48,477 nucleotides of DNA, from positions 1-48,477 of the forward strand of contig JAOTWF010000013.1 of assembly GCA_029863005.1 (NCBI GenBank), in the 5' to 3' direction. Positions 18,771-26,388 of this stretch are shown one piece after another. The notes under the pieces were generated by a model, which worked only from the letters and a program-made list of their open reading frames with translations, had not been told where the DNA came from and ran no database searches. The DNA is from Gammaproteobacteria bacterium. Lineage in GTDB: Bacteria; Pseudomonadota; Gammaproteobacteria; Acidiferrobacterales; Sulfurifustaceae. Numbering within the stretch: position 1 is the stretch's first letter; every line of letters begins with the position of its first letter. A program made the position numbers and the translations under genes.

Positions 18771-21629
18771 CTAACTGGCGCGCTGCCGACGCGCCTCCGT
18801 TCGCGCGAGCACGTGTTTCAGGAATTCTCCGGTATGAGAGTCTGGCAGCATGGCGACTTCCTCGGGAGTCCCGATGGCCAGGATCCTTCCACCGCCATCA
18901 CCGCCTTCGGGGCCAAGATCGATGATCCAGTCCGCCGTCTTGATCACGTCAAGGTTGTGCTCAATCACCACTACCGTATTGCCGTGATCGCGCAGGCGGT
19001 TCAGCACCGCCAAGAGCTGCTGAATGTCGTGGAAATGCAGCCCAGTGGTGGGTTCATCCAGAATATATAAAGTCCGTCCGGTATCGCGCTTGGAAAGTTC
19101 TCGCGCCAGCTTGATGCGCTGGGCCTCGCCCCCGGACAGGGTGGTGGCGCTTTGTCCCAGCGTAATGTAGGACAGGCCAACATCGAGCAATGTGCGGAGC
19201 TTGTTGCTCACAGGCGGGATGGCGCTGAAAAACTCCGCCGCCGTCTCCACAGTCATGCCCAGCACCTCGTCGATTGTCTTGTCCTTGTAGCGAATATCGA
19301 GCGTCTCGCGGTTGTAACGCTTTCCGTGACACACGTCACAAGGCACGTAAATGTCCGGCAGAAAATGCATTTCCACTTTGATCAGCCCGTCGCCCTGGCA
19401 GGCCTCGCAGCGACCGCCGCGGACATTGAATGAAAACCGGCCGGGGGCGTAGCCGCGTTCGCGTGCCATGGGAGTAGCGGCGAACAGCTCGCGGATGGGC
19501 GTGAACAACCCGGTGTAGGTTGCGGGGTTGGAACGCGGGGTGCGTCCAATGGGCGACTGGTCGATGTCCACGACCTTGTCGAACTGTTCAAGGCCCTCGA
19601 TGGAACCACAGGGAGCGGGCTCGAGCGCGGAGCCATAGAGATGCTTGGCGACAGAGGCATACAGCGTGTCGTTGATGAGCGTGGACTTGCCGGAGCCGGA
19701 GACGCCAGTCACGCAAGTGAGGAGCCCTACCGGAATCGACGCCTCGATATTTTTCAGGTTGTTGCCCGTGGCGCCGCGTATCACGAGTTGGTGCGTGGAA
19801 TCGGGTGGCGTGCGTGTGGCCGGTACGGCGATTTTACGCTCACCACGCAGATAGGCGCCGGTAATTGACGCCGGATGCCGGATGATGTCTTCCGGCGTTC
19901 CCCGGGCTACCACTTCGCCGCCGTGGACACCCGCGCCCGGTCCGATGTCGAGCACAAAATCCGCAGCGCGGATAGCCTCTTCATCGTGCTCCACGACGAT
20001 CACGGTATTTCCCAGATCGCGCAAATGCCGCAGGGTGTCGAGCAGGCGCGCATTATCGCGCTGATGGAGTCCGATCGACGGTTCGTCCAGCACGTACAGG
20101 ACGCCGACCAACCCGGCGCCGATCTGGGAGGCCAGCCGTATGCGCTGCGCCTCGCCGCCGGAAAGCGTCTCGGCCGAGCGCGCGAGCGTCAGGTAATCTA
20201 GCCCGACGCTCACCAGGAATCCCAGGCGACTGGAGACCTCCTTGACGATCTTGGAAGCAATCTCACCACGGCTTCCCGACAAGCGAAGTCCCTGGAAGAA
20301 AACAAGCGCCGTGGCCACGGGCAGCCGAGTGATTTCGTGCAGCGCTTTTCCTTCCACAAACACGTGCCGCGCCTCGCGTTTCAGACGTGATCCTTCGCAG
20401 GTTTCACAGGGCTGCTGGCTGAGATATTTCGCCAGTTCCTCGCGCACCGCATTGGATTCGGATTCACGATAGCGACGTTCGAAGTTGGGGATGACGCCTT
20501 CGAAGGCATGTTTGCGCTTGGCACGCCGACCCTGGTCGCCAAAATAGGTAAAGGCAATCATTTCATCCCCGCTGCCATGCAGGATGACTTCCCTCACTTT
20601 TTTCGGCAGCTCCTCGAACGGCGTGTCGAGATGGAAGCGGTAATGTTTTGCCAGCGATTCCAGCATGTGGAAGTAAAAAGCATTGCGTTGATCCCAGCCG
20701 CGAATGGCGCCGGCCGGCAACGACAGCGTGGCATCGCTCACCACGCGCGTGGGATCGAAGAATTGGCGCATCCCGAGACCGTCGCAATCCGGACAGGCAC
20801 CGGCCGGGTTGTTGAAGGAAAACAACCTTGGCTCAAGCTCGGCCAAGCTGTATCCACAGTGCGGGCAGGCGTAGCGTGCCGAGAAGACAATTTCCTGCGT
20901 ACCGCTCCCGGCCTCGTCCAGCACGACCACCCGCACAAGGCCCTCACCAAGGTTAGCCGCAGTTTCGAAGGACTCCGCCAAGCGTTGCTCCTGTCCTTTT
21001 CGCACCACGACGCGGTCCACCACCACCTCGATGGTGTGCTTGAAATTCTTTTTCAGCGCCGGCGCTTCGTCCAGCGAGGTGACCACGCCATCGATACGTG
21101 CCCGGATATAGCCCTGCGCGCGCAGCCGTTCCAGGATATGCAGGTGTTCGCCCTTGCGCCCCTCGATCAGCGGTGCGACCAACATGAGCTTGGTGTCCTC
21201 GGGCAACGACATGACATGGTCGACCATCTGGCTCACGGTCTGGGCCGAGAGCGTGACCCCGTGTTCCGGACAGCACGGTTCTCCCACGCGCGCGTAGAGC
21301 AGGCGCAGGTAGTCGTAAATTTCCGTGACCGTGCCCACGGTAGAGCGTGGATTGTGCGAGGTGGACTTCTGTTCAATGGAGATCGCCGGGCTCAAGCCCT
21401 CGATCAGGTCCACGTCCGGTTTTTCCATCAGCGCCAGGAACTGGCGCGCGTAGGCCGACAGCGACTCGACGTAGCGGCGCTGTCCTTCGGCATACAGCGT
21501 GTCGAAGGCGAGCGACGACTTGCCGGAACCGGATAGTCCCGTGACCACGATGAGTTTGTCGCGTGGCAGGTCGACGTCGATATTTTTGAGATTGTGCGTG
21601 CGTGCGCCGCGAATACGGATGGTTTCCAT
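18771..21629 (-). CDS. uvrA: Excinuclease ABC subunit A
   Basis: UvrA is the damage-sensing ATPase of nucleotide excision repair and loads UvrB. The 952-residue protein has two ABC ATPase modules: Walker [10 protein letters not shown] at residues 31-39 and GVSGSGKST in the second half, each followed by an LSGGEAQR signature. Zinc modules are visible as [15 protein letters not shown] and [18 protein letters not shown]. The start [19 protein letters not shown] is the family start, although the frame is open 22 codons further. I found no CTG-N10-CAG LexA box upstream. Confidence 0.97.
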   Translation of the reverse strand: METIRIRGARTHNLKNIDVDLPRDKLIVVTGLSGSGKSSLAFDTLYAEGQRRYVESLSAYARQFLALMEKPDVDLIEGLSPAISIEQKSTSHNPRSTVGTVTEIYDYLRLLYARVGEPCCPEHGVTLSAQTVSQMVDHVMSLPEDTKLMLVAPLIEGRKGEHLHILERLRAQGYIRARIDGVVTSLDEAPALKKNFKHTIEVVVDRVVVRKGQEQRLAESFETAANLGEGLVRVVVLDEAGSGTQEIVFSARYACPHCGYSLAELEPRLFSFNNPAGACPDCDGLGMRQFFDPTRVVSDATLSLPAGAIRGWDQRNAFYFHMLESLAKHYRFHLDTPFEELPKKVREVILHGSGDEMIAFTYFGDQGRRAKRKHAFEGVIPNFERRYRESESNAVREELAKYLSQQPCETCEGSRLKREARHVFVEGKALHEITRLPVATALVFFQGLRLSGSRGEIASKIVKEVSSRLGFLVSVGLDYLTLARSAETLSGGEAQRIRLASQIGAGLVGVLYVLDEPSIGLHQRDNARLLDTLRHLRDLGNTVIVVEHDEEAIRAADFVLDIGPGAGVHGGEVVARGTPEDIIRHPASITGAYLRGERKIAVPATRTPPDSTHQLVIRGATGNNLKNIEASIPVGLLTCVTGVSGSGKSTLINDTLYASVAKHLYGSALEPAPCGSIEGLEQFDKVVDIDQSPIGRTPRSNPATYTGLFTPIRELFAATPMARERGYAPGRFSFNVRGGRCEACQGDGLIKVEMHFLPDIYVPCDVCHGKRYNRETLDIRYKDKTIDEVLGMTVETAAEFFSAIPPVSNKLRTLLDVGLSYITLGQSATTLSGGEAQRIKLARELSKRDTGRTLYILDEPTTGLHFHDIQQLLAVLNRLRDHGNTVVVIEHNLDVIKTADWIIDLGPEGGDGGGRILAIGTPEEVAMLPDSHTGEFLKHVLARTEARRQRAS

Positions 21630-21707
21630 TACGGCCGTTTCATCTCCCGGCCGTTGCCTCGACGTAACGGCCGGTAAGTTGGGTTTAAAGGGCAATCAAA
21701 GGGCTAT

Positions 21708-21801
21708 CTGTTATTGCAGCGGCAGAGATCCATCTAAAAAGCAGATCCCAATAAACAGAATGGGGCCCTTAGCATAAGCTGTCTTGCCGCCGCAATAACA
21801 G
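21708..21801. repeat. Imperfect inverted repeat, 18-bp arms
   Basis: The left arm at 21708-21725 (CTGTTATTGCAGCGGCAG) and the right arm at 21784-21801 are reverse complements at 16 of 18 positions. A 58-base spacer separates them, and both mismatches would be G-U pairs in one RNA strand. It lies on the uvrA side of the intergenic region. Confidence 0.7.
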
Positions 21802-21818
21802 GCAATCTTAAGAAATTT

Positions 21819-21902
21819 TAGTATTGATCCGGCAATCCGAGAACCAGAGATGGCTTGTATACGTACCTTCGTTACAATTGCATCCTTGCCGGATCAATAC
21901 TA
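21819..21902. repeat. Perfect inverted repeat, 17-bp arms
   Basis: TAGTATTGATCCGGCAA (21819-21835) is the exact reverse complement of 21886-21902; the spacer is 50 bases. No target-site duplication flanks the pair, and the arms stop abruptly at mismatches on both sides. The right arm ends 34 bases before the first MFS start. Confidence 0.85.
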
Positions 21903-21936
21903 TACGCAAAAGAGCTGATTTTTCCCAATTCATATA

Positions 21937-23316
21937 ATGCTTTCCCGACAAGACCACATGTCACCAAGCGAGCGGCGCGCCACTGCTGGGCTGGCCAGCA
22001 TTTACGGCCTGCGAATGCTCGGGTTATTTTTAATTCTGCCCGTGTTCGCGGTTTACGCGGAACACCTCCCGGGCGGCGAAAATCACACTCTGATCGGCCT
22101 GGCATTGGGAGTTTATGGACTGGCCCAGGCACTGTTGCATTTGCCCTTTGGCATGGTTTCGGATCGTATCGGACGAAAAAGAGTCATTTATTTCGGGTTG
22201 GTGTTGTTCGCGCTGGGGAGCTTCATGGCTGCCGCGGCCGATGACATTTACATGGTCATCGTCGGGCGGACGATCCAGGGTGCCGGCGCCATCAACGCGG
22301 TGGTAACGGCGTTGCTGGCGGATCTGACACGCGAGGAACATCGCACCAAAGCGATGGCCGTGGTCGGTGGCACCATCGGACTGACCTTTGCGCTCTCTCT
22401 GGTTCTCGGTCCGGCCCTCTATCACTTGATCAGCATACCGGGGATTTTTGCGTTGACGGGCGTTCTGGCCCTGTTGGCGATGGTGGCGATTAAATTCATT
22501 GTTCCCAATCCGAAAGTCAGCCATTTCCATTCCGATGCCGAGGTGGTGCCGGCCAGCCTGCTCAGTGTATTGCGTGATGGCGAACTGGGGCGGCTGAACT
22601 TCGGGATTTTCGCGTTACACGTGGTGCAGATGGCAATGTTCATGGTGGTCCCGTTTGCGCTGCGGGAGACAGGCCAGCTCGATGCCAATCATCACTGGCA
22701 GGTTTATCTGCCGGTACTCGCCATCTCTGTCCTGCTCATGCTGCCGCTGATTTTCTACGGCGAGAAAAAGGCGAGAGTCAAGCCGGTCTTTGTTGGCTCC
22801 ATCGCGCTGATGCTTGTCATGCAGCTCGCTTTCATTCCCGCCATTCATCATTTCTGGGGTGTGGTCACGGTGCTGACGTTTTATTTTGTGGCCTTTAATG
22901 TGCTGGAGGCGAGCCTGCCCTCGCTGGTTACGAAAATTGCTCCGGCAAGCGCCAAAGGCACGGCCTTAGGTGTCTATAACACGTCCCAAGCGCTGGGCCT
23001 TTTTGTTGGCGGGGTGGCAGGAGGGTTGCTCTCGAATCACTTTGGTGCGGGAGCCGTGTTTGAATTTGGCGCTGTGCTGATTGGCGTTTGGTTGTATCTG
23101 GCGTATGGAATGAAAACACCCCCCGCCGTCAAAAATCTGATGTTTCATATCAGCGCCCTGACTATAGAAGAGGCGCAGCGCCTGGAGCGCGAGCTTTCGG
23201 CTGTCAAGGGTGTTGCCGAAGCCACTGTTATTGCCGATGAGGGGGTCGCCTATCTCAAGGTCGACCGTCGTTATTTTGATGAGCAGGCCCTGCGCCGTTT
23301 GTTACCCTCAACTTGA
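21937..23316 (+). CDS. MFS transporter of the YajR type
   Basis: The protein has 459 residues and about twelve hydrophobic helices. The MFS signature between helices 2 and 3 is GMVSDRIGRKRVI. The conserved motif of helix 4 (VGRTIQGAGAINAVVTALLADLT) marks a drug:H+ antiporter-like exporter. After the last helix, residues of about 385-459 form a soluble domain (LTIEEAQRLERELSAVKGV..ATV), the ferredoxin-like YAM domain typical of E. coli YajR. Its substrate is unknown. ATG 21937 overlaps a TATAAT; ATG 21958 is an alternative start. The order uvrA-MFS-ssb is also found in Pseudomonas. Confidence 0.88.
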   Translation: MLSRQDHMSPSERRATAGLASIYGLRMLGLFLILPVFAVYAEHLPGGENHTLIGLALGVYGLAQALLHLPFGMVSDRIGRKRVIYFGLVLFALGSFMAAAADDIYMVIVGRTIQGAGAINAVVTALLADLTREEHRTKAMAVVGGTIGLTFALSLVLGPALYHLISIPGIFALTGVLALLAMVAIKFIVPNPKVSHFHSDAEVVPASLLSVLRDGELGRLNFGIFALHVVQMAMFMVVPFALRETGQLDANHHWQVYLPVLAISVLLMLPLIFYGEKKARVKPVFVGSIALMLVMQLAFIPAIHHFWGVVTVLTFYFVAFNVLEASLPSLVTKIAPASAKGTALGVYNTSQALGLFVGGVAGGLLSNHFGAGAVFEFGAVLIGVWLYLAYGMKTPPAVKNLMFHISALTIEEAQRLERELSAVKGVAEATVIADEGVAYLKVDRRYFDEQALRRLLPST

Positions 23317-23430
23317 ATAGTGGCGGTACCGTGGAATGGTATTTTACAATTTTATCCCTTTAGAACATTTTTATAATCCGATGTATTACATGGATTCAAT
23401 CAGTGCTTTTTCTCGTGACTGGTAGTGGAA

Positions 23431-23459
23431 TTGTACCTGCATCAGAATCTGGCTATGAT
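23431..23459 (+). promoter_or_regulatory. Candidate promoter of ssb
   Basis: TTGTAC (23431-23436), a 17-base spacer and TATGAT (23454-23459) form a reasonable sigma-70 promoter about 78 bases before ssb. A second perfect -10, TATAAT, lies at 23372-23377 but lacks a good -35. No LexA box was recognised. Confidence 0.45.
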
Positions 23460-23474
23460 GATTCACCCTTAACT

Positions 23475-23521
23475 TCACGGAGAAACGGGTTCTTATCGGC
23501 ACAGGGCTCCGTGACTAACCC
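23475..23521 (+). promoter_or_regulatory. Structured ssb leader (stem-loop, possible pseudoknot)
   Basis: TCACGGAG (23475-23482) pairs exactly with CTCCGTGA (23507-23514). GGGTT inside the loop (23487-23491) can pair with AACCC (23517-23521) just outside the stem, an H-type pseudoknot. The structure ends four bases before the ssb ribosome-binding site GGAG (23525-23528). Confidence 0.5.
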
Positions 23522-23536
23522 ATTGGAGAAACAGGT

Positions 23537-24004
23537 ATGGCACGCGGTGTAAATAAGGTAATTTTAATCGGCAATCTGGGGCGTGACCCCGAAGTGCGTT
23601 ATTCCCCCAGCGGGTCCGCGGTGGCAAATATCACGTTGGCCACGTCGGAATCATGGAAGGACAAGAATTCCGGAGAAAAACAGGAGAAGACTGAATGGCA
23701 CCGGGTAGTGTTTTTCGGCCGGCTGGCGGAGATCGCCGGTGAATACTTGAAGAAAGGTTCGCAGGTGTATGTCGAGGGGCGTCTCCAGACACGCAAGTGG
23801 CAGGACAAGGAAGGGCATGATCGCTACACCACTGAAATCGTTGCGAACGAAATGCAGATGCTGGGGTCGCGAGGCGGCGCTGGGGTACCCAGCGGTGACA
23901 ATTTCAACCAGGATCAACCCGCCTCGGATAACAGCAGCGTATCAGCCGCCAAGAAGCCCAAAACCGCTGTAGCGGGGGATTTTGACGACGATATTCCTTT
24001 CTGA
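23537..24004 (+). CDS. ssb: Single-stranded DNA-binding protein
   Basis: SSB coats single-stranded DNA in replication, repair and recombination and recruits partners through its C-terminal tip. The 155-residue protein starts [22 protein letters not shown] and has the OB fold with [33 protein letters not shown] Gln/Asn/Ser-rich linker precedes the conserved acidic tip DFDDDIPF. It lies downstream of uvrA and the MFS gene. Its 220-base upstream gap carries its own promoter and a structured leader. Confidence 0.97.
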   Translation: MARGVNKVILIGNLGRDPEVRYSPSGSAVANITLATSESWKDKNSGEKQEKTEWHRVVFFGRLAEIAGEYLKKGSQVYVEGRLQTRKWQDKEGHDRYTTEIVANEMQMLGSRGGAGVPSGDNFNQDQPASDNSSVSAAKKPKTAVAGDFDDDIPF

Positions 24005-24018
24005 AAGGTGACCTTAGT

Positions 24019-24059
24019 GTGCGTGGAGGTGTGAGAATCGTTGTCTCGCATCTCCGCAC
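24019..24059 (+). terminator. Strong stem-loop after ssb (no T-run)
   Basis: Bases 24019-24036 pair with 24044-24059, giving about 16 bp with a two-base bulge and a seven-base loop. The stem starts 15 bases after the ssb stop. No T-run follows, so it may be a weak terminator or a 3'-end protecting hairpin. Confidence 0.5.
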
Positions 24060-24319
24060 CCGCCATATTTGAGGAAAGGTGGGTTTCGATTCGAATCTTG
24101 GGAGAAATACTGCAGAGAACGAAAAAGAGAGAACTGAAAACCAGCTAAGCAATAAGTGTCGCTAACAAAAATATTATAACTTAATGATTAACATAATAAA
24201 AATCTAAAATTATCTATTGGAGGAAGGGTAGACAACACGTTAAAGTGCGTTAAAGCGCGTTACTGAAAAAGTTTCTCAATCCCTAACCTGTCTCAGCAAT
24301 TATATGGCAGATAGTCCGT
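24060..24319. other. Gene-free region with AT-rich tract between convergent ssb and hinT
   Basis: No open frame here has family support. Bases of about 24155-24220 are strongly AT-rich in an otherwise GC-rich window. They are followed by a purine stretch GGAGGAAGGG (about 24220-24229) that has no start codon behind it, and by three 10-base direct repeats. Confidence 0.6.
24238..24267. repeat. Three 10-bp direct repeats beginning CGTTA
   Basis: CGTTAAAGTG (24238), CGTTAAAGCG (24248) and CGTTACTGAA (24258) lie end to end, so the CGTTA core recurs once per helical turn. The first two units differ at one base; the third keeps only the core. This is the spacing expected of an operator or iteron-like protein binding site. 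Confidence 0.6.
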
Positions 24320-24667
24320 TTAACCCGGCGGCCAGTGCATGTTTCGCCCACCAAGCAAGTGCATGTGGATATGGAACACTGACTGGCCGGCGTCGGCATT
24401 ACAGTTCATGACTGTCCGATAACCTGACTCGGACAGACCGGATTCCCTGGCGATGCGCACAGCAGCCTGCATCAGCTTGCCAATCAGATCGATATCGCCG
24501 CTGCTCAGATCATTGAGCGTGGCGATATGCTTTTTGGGGATTATCAGTACGTGGACTGGAGCCTGCGGATTGATATCCCTGAACGCCAGCACGTCTTTGT
24601 CCTGATATACCGTATCCGGCTTGATCTGTCCTGACACCATTTTGCAAAACAAGCATTCTGCTGTCAT
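24320..24667 (-). CDS. hinT: HIT family nucleotide-binding protein (HinT-like)
   Basis: HinT proteins hydrolyse purine nucleoside phosphoramidates and acyl-adenylates. The 115-residue product begins CLFCKMVSGQIKPDTVYQD and carries the histidine triad HIHMHLLGGR at 99-108, preceded by NADAGQSVFH, all typical of the PKCI/HINT branch. Start codon 24667 is preceded by AGGGGGAA on the minus strand; upstream codons of the frame have no support. It is convergent with ssb and divergent from the acidic protein gene. Confidence 0.93.
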   Translation of the reverse strand: MTAECLFCKMVSGQIKPDTVYQDKDVLAFRDINPQAPVHVLIIPKKHIATLNDLSSGDIDLIGKLMQAAVRIARESGLSESGYRTVMNCNADAGQSVFHIHMHLLGGRNMHWPPG

Positions 24668-24834
24668 ATTATTTCCCCCTGTTGTTCCCACTGCTACGAT
24701 GAGACGGGCCCGTGTGCGTCAGCATAGTGCGGTTACTTCCGGGAGAAAAGAGCAGGAGGGTTGACTGGCAGAGCGCAAAATGCCGTCTATATATTTTCTG
24801 AAGAGGGGTCTGTTATTTTGCGAGGGGATTGAAA

Positions 24835-25113
24835 ATGCCTATGTATGATGAGCCGGTGGTCGGGGCTGTATACGAAGACCTGGAGGAGGATGGCCGCACG
24901 TTCGAGGTCATTGCCTTTGATGAAAATGATGGCACGATTGAAATTCAGTACAGCGACGGTTCCACCGACAAGATGGATTTGGATGACTGGTACGGGATGG
25001 ATCTGGAACGACAGGAATCGGATGACGAGGAGGATGAAGTTGACAGCACCGAAGCTGACGATGATACGGATCTGGACGATGATGTGGAGCTGGATGACGA
25101 AGAAGAGGAATAA
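24835..25113 (+). CDS. Acidic DUF6763-like small protein
   Basis: The 92-residue protein has a compact N-terminal domain (EPVVGAVYEDLEEDGRTFEV, then IEIQYSDGSTDKMDLDDWYGMDLE). This matches what I recall of DUF6763, a small gammaproteobacterial family of unknown function. Roughly the last 35 residues are almost all Asp and Glu with a few Ser, Thr and Val. No signal or membrane segment is present. ATG 24835 has GAGGGG seven bases upstream. The tail could mimic DNA or bind cations or basic proteins; the function is unknown. Confidence 0.75.
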   Translation: MPMYDEPVVGAVYEDLEEDGRTFEVIAFDENDGTIEIQYSDGSTDKMDLDDWYGMDLERQESDDEEDEVDSTEADDDTDLDDDVELDDEEEE

Positions 25114-25187
25114 ACCACTGGCTCAAGGCCGCCATGGTAAATTATTTTCGCCACCGTGTTTTCGGCCATAATACTCAACAAAATACT

Positions 25188-25252
25188 CGGGCCGCCTTCC
25201 ATGGCCCGCAATGACTGTTAATGAGGCAACGATCCACCCGGACCGTTGCCTC
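25188..25252. terminator. Two stem-loops between convergent genes
   Basis: GAGGCAACG (25223-25231) pairs exactly with CGTTGCCTC (25244-25252), and three further bp close the loop after one mismatch. A smaller hairpin, CGGGCC/GGCCCG, lies at 25188-25208. They sit between the convergent DUF6763-like and HU-like genes, where a two-way terminator is expected, but no T-run follows on either strand. Confidence 0.5.
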
Positions 25253-25341
25253 GGGTTCGTGACTGTTGACGATCAGCCTGTCTGAACGACCATCGTTGAC
25301 ACACTGTTCTTGGAAACGCTTGAATTCCCGCGTTTTTCCAC

Positions 25342-25662
25342 TTACACCATGTCCTTCAGACTTTTCAGCGGCTGGCATTTGACCACGTTGCGTGCCGGTT
25401 TGGCCTTGAAAATAACCTCTTCCTTGGTAAATGGATTGATACCCTTGCGAGCTGGCACGGCGGGCTTGTAAACCATTTTGATCTTCATCAGGCCGACAAG
25501 ATTGAAAATGCCGGGGCCCTTTTTTAGATCGCGCTCAATGAGGCTGGTCAAGGTATCGAAAACCGCCACGACGTCTTTCCGCTTGAGGTTGGTTTTTTCC
25601 GCGATATGGGCGTAGATCTCGGACTTCGTGGTCGGTTTCTTTCCCGATTTGTTGTTTGCCAT
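25342..25662 (-). CDS. HU-family DNA-binding protein (divergent branch)
   Basis: HU-type proteins bend DNA and shape the nucleoid. The 106-residue product has a basic N-terminal lead (MANNKSGKKPTTKSEIYAHI) and the helical body AEKTNLKRKDVVAVFDTLTSLI. Its beta-arm region, MVYKPAVPARKGINPFTKEE, is followed by a tail (KAKPARNVVKCQPLKSL) unlike E. coli HU. I recognise this as the longer HU-like branch with the PARKGINPFTKEE signature rather than HupA/HupB or IHF. Start 25662 has AGGAG upstream on the minus strand. It is convergent with the acidic protein gene. Confidence 0.88.
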   Translation of the reverse strand: MANNKSGKKPTTKSEIYAHIAEKTNLKRKDVVAVFDTLTSLIERDLKKGPGIFNLVGLMKIKMVYKPAVPARKGINPFTKEEVIFKAKPARNVVKCQPLKSLKDMV

Positions 25663-25750
25663 GTAATACTCCTGAGTGGAATAGTGGTTAGAGGGGTTCC
25701 GTAAACGCGCATAATTTAGCGGAAAAAGCAGGGGGATAGAAGAGCAAAAT

Positions 25751-25773
25751 CCATTATTTCCCGGGAATAATGG
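25751..25773. repeat. Near-perfect palindrome with SmaI-type core
   Basis: CCATTAT (25751-25757) and ATAATGG (25767-25773) flank the self-complementary TCCCGGGA, with one extra T on the left side. It lies about 90 bases upstream of the HU-like gene and could be an operator. Confidence 0.7.
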
Positions 25774-26011
25774 AGTTTCCGCACTTCCCACGGAGGATCT
25801 CTCTTATATTTGCTTCCTCCGGCGCCCATGATGATTCCCCAAGTGCCACTGTGTGGCCCTTACGGGTCAGAGGGATATCGCCTGCTCTCAATTGGGTCGA
25901 TGCAATCCCTCCGGTGTCTAAATCCCGCTGAGGAATATCCTGGACTATTTGCTACAGGCTTGCACCAGTCAACAATGCTTTAAAAATAATGCGTTACAGG
26001 GGGTCCGCCTA

Positions 26012-26017
26012 TATAAT
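26012..26017 (+). promoter_or_regulatory. Candidate -10 element for fmdB operon
   Basis: A perfect TATAAT lies 66 bases before the fmdB start codon. No good -35 is visible 16-18 bases upstream, so an activator may be needed or the match may be chance. Confidence 0.35.
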
Positions 26018-26039
26018 TTGGCTTGTCTGGAATATTCAC

Positions 26040-26069
26040 CGCCCCCATACTTTGGGGGCGCATTTTTTT
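26040..26069 (+). terminator. Terminator-like hairpin in fmdB 5' leader (possible attenuator)
   Basis: CGCCCCC (26040-26046) pairs with GGGGGCG (26054-26060) around a seven-base loop, then CA and seven T residues (26063-26069) follow. This is a full intrinsic terminator pattern. The fmdB ribosome-binding site AGGAG starts two bases later (26071-26075), so the element sits inside the leader of the operon rather than after a gene. Confidence 0.7.
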
Positions 26070-26082
26070 CAGGAGAAGCGGT

Positions 26083-26385
26083 ATGCCGATTTACGAGTAT
26101 GAATGCGGGTCGTGTGGCCACCGGCTGGAAGCCATACAGAAGATGAGCGAACCGGTACTGAAGGACTGTCCGGCTTGTGGCGTGTCTGCGCTCAAGAAAC
26201 TGATTTCTGCAGCCGGGTTCCAGCTTAAAGGCAGTGGCTGGTACGTTACAGATTTCAAAGGCGGCGGGAAGGGTGAGAAGAAGGAAAAATCCGGATCATC
26301 GGATTCCACCTCCTCGGATTCCTCCCCTCCGAAAAAAAAGGCCAGTGGTGGTTGCGGAAGTGGCGGCTGCGGCTGCGCCCATTAA
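26083..26385 (+). CDS. FmdB-type zinc ribbon protein
   Basis: The family starts [16 protein letters not shown] and has a zinc ribbon with C8, C11, C29 and C32. After a Lys/Ser-rich linker the C-terminus is glycine- and cysteine-rich ([12 protein letters not shown]), possibly a second metal site. FmdB was named as a regulator of formamidase genes in Methylophilus, but the wider family is of unproven function. ATG 26083 is chosen over the upstream frame because of the conserved MPIYEYEC start and AGGAG at 26071. The order fmdB-DUF502-aspS is common in beta- and gammaproteobacteria. Confidence 0.92.
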   Translation: MPIYEYECGSCGHRLEAIQKMSEPVLKDCPACGVSALKKLISAAGFQLKGSGWYVTDFKGGGKGEKKEKSGSSDSTSSDSSPPKKKASGGCGSGGCGCAH

Positions 26386-26388
26386 GGC

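Larger units (their letters stand above)
21630..21936. other. Divergent intergenic region rich in inverted repeats
   Basis: The 307 bases between the divergent uvrA and MFS genes hold no gene I can support. They hold two long inverted repeats (listed separately) and three copies of GGCAATC on the + strand at 21691, 21801 and 21831. A TATAAT at 21933-21938 overlaps the first candidate ATG of the MFS gene. The promoters of both flanking genes must lie here. Confidence 0.6.
25663..26082. other. 420-bp intergenic region between divergent HU-like gene and fmdB
   Basis: No gene is supported here. The region holds a palindrome at 25751-25773, a 7-bp stem-loop CGGAGGA/TCCTCCG (25791-25797 with 25815-25821), a perfect -10 TATAAT at 26012-26017, and a terminator-like hairpin in the fmdB leader. 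The stretch 25822-25980 could encode a small RNA, but I could not match it to a known family. Confidence 0.55.

Noticed and set aside
20508-21536. Long open frame of 342 codons antisense to uvrA
   Set aside because: It lies wholly inside the well-supported uvrA, has no recognisable domain, and reflects codon bias of the opposite strand in GC-rich DNA.
21708-21725. LexA (SOS) box upstream of uvrA
   Set aside because: CTG and CAG occur here with 12 rather than 10 bases between them, and no other CTG-N10-CAG was found in the gap.
25296-25325. TTGACA with a weak -10 (TTGAAT) on the + strand facing the HU-like gene
   Set aside because: The spacer is 18 bases and the -10 is poor; it would only give an antisense transcript, so chance is the simpler explanation.
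25822-25980. Possible 6S RNA between the HU-like gene and fmdB
   Set aside because: I could not draw the long closing stem and central bubble typical of 6S RNA on either strand.
25949-26146. Short frame overlapping the fmdB leader and start
   Set aside because: It has no ribosome-binding site or family match and runs through the leader hairpin and the start of fmdB.
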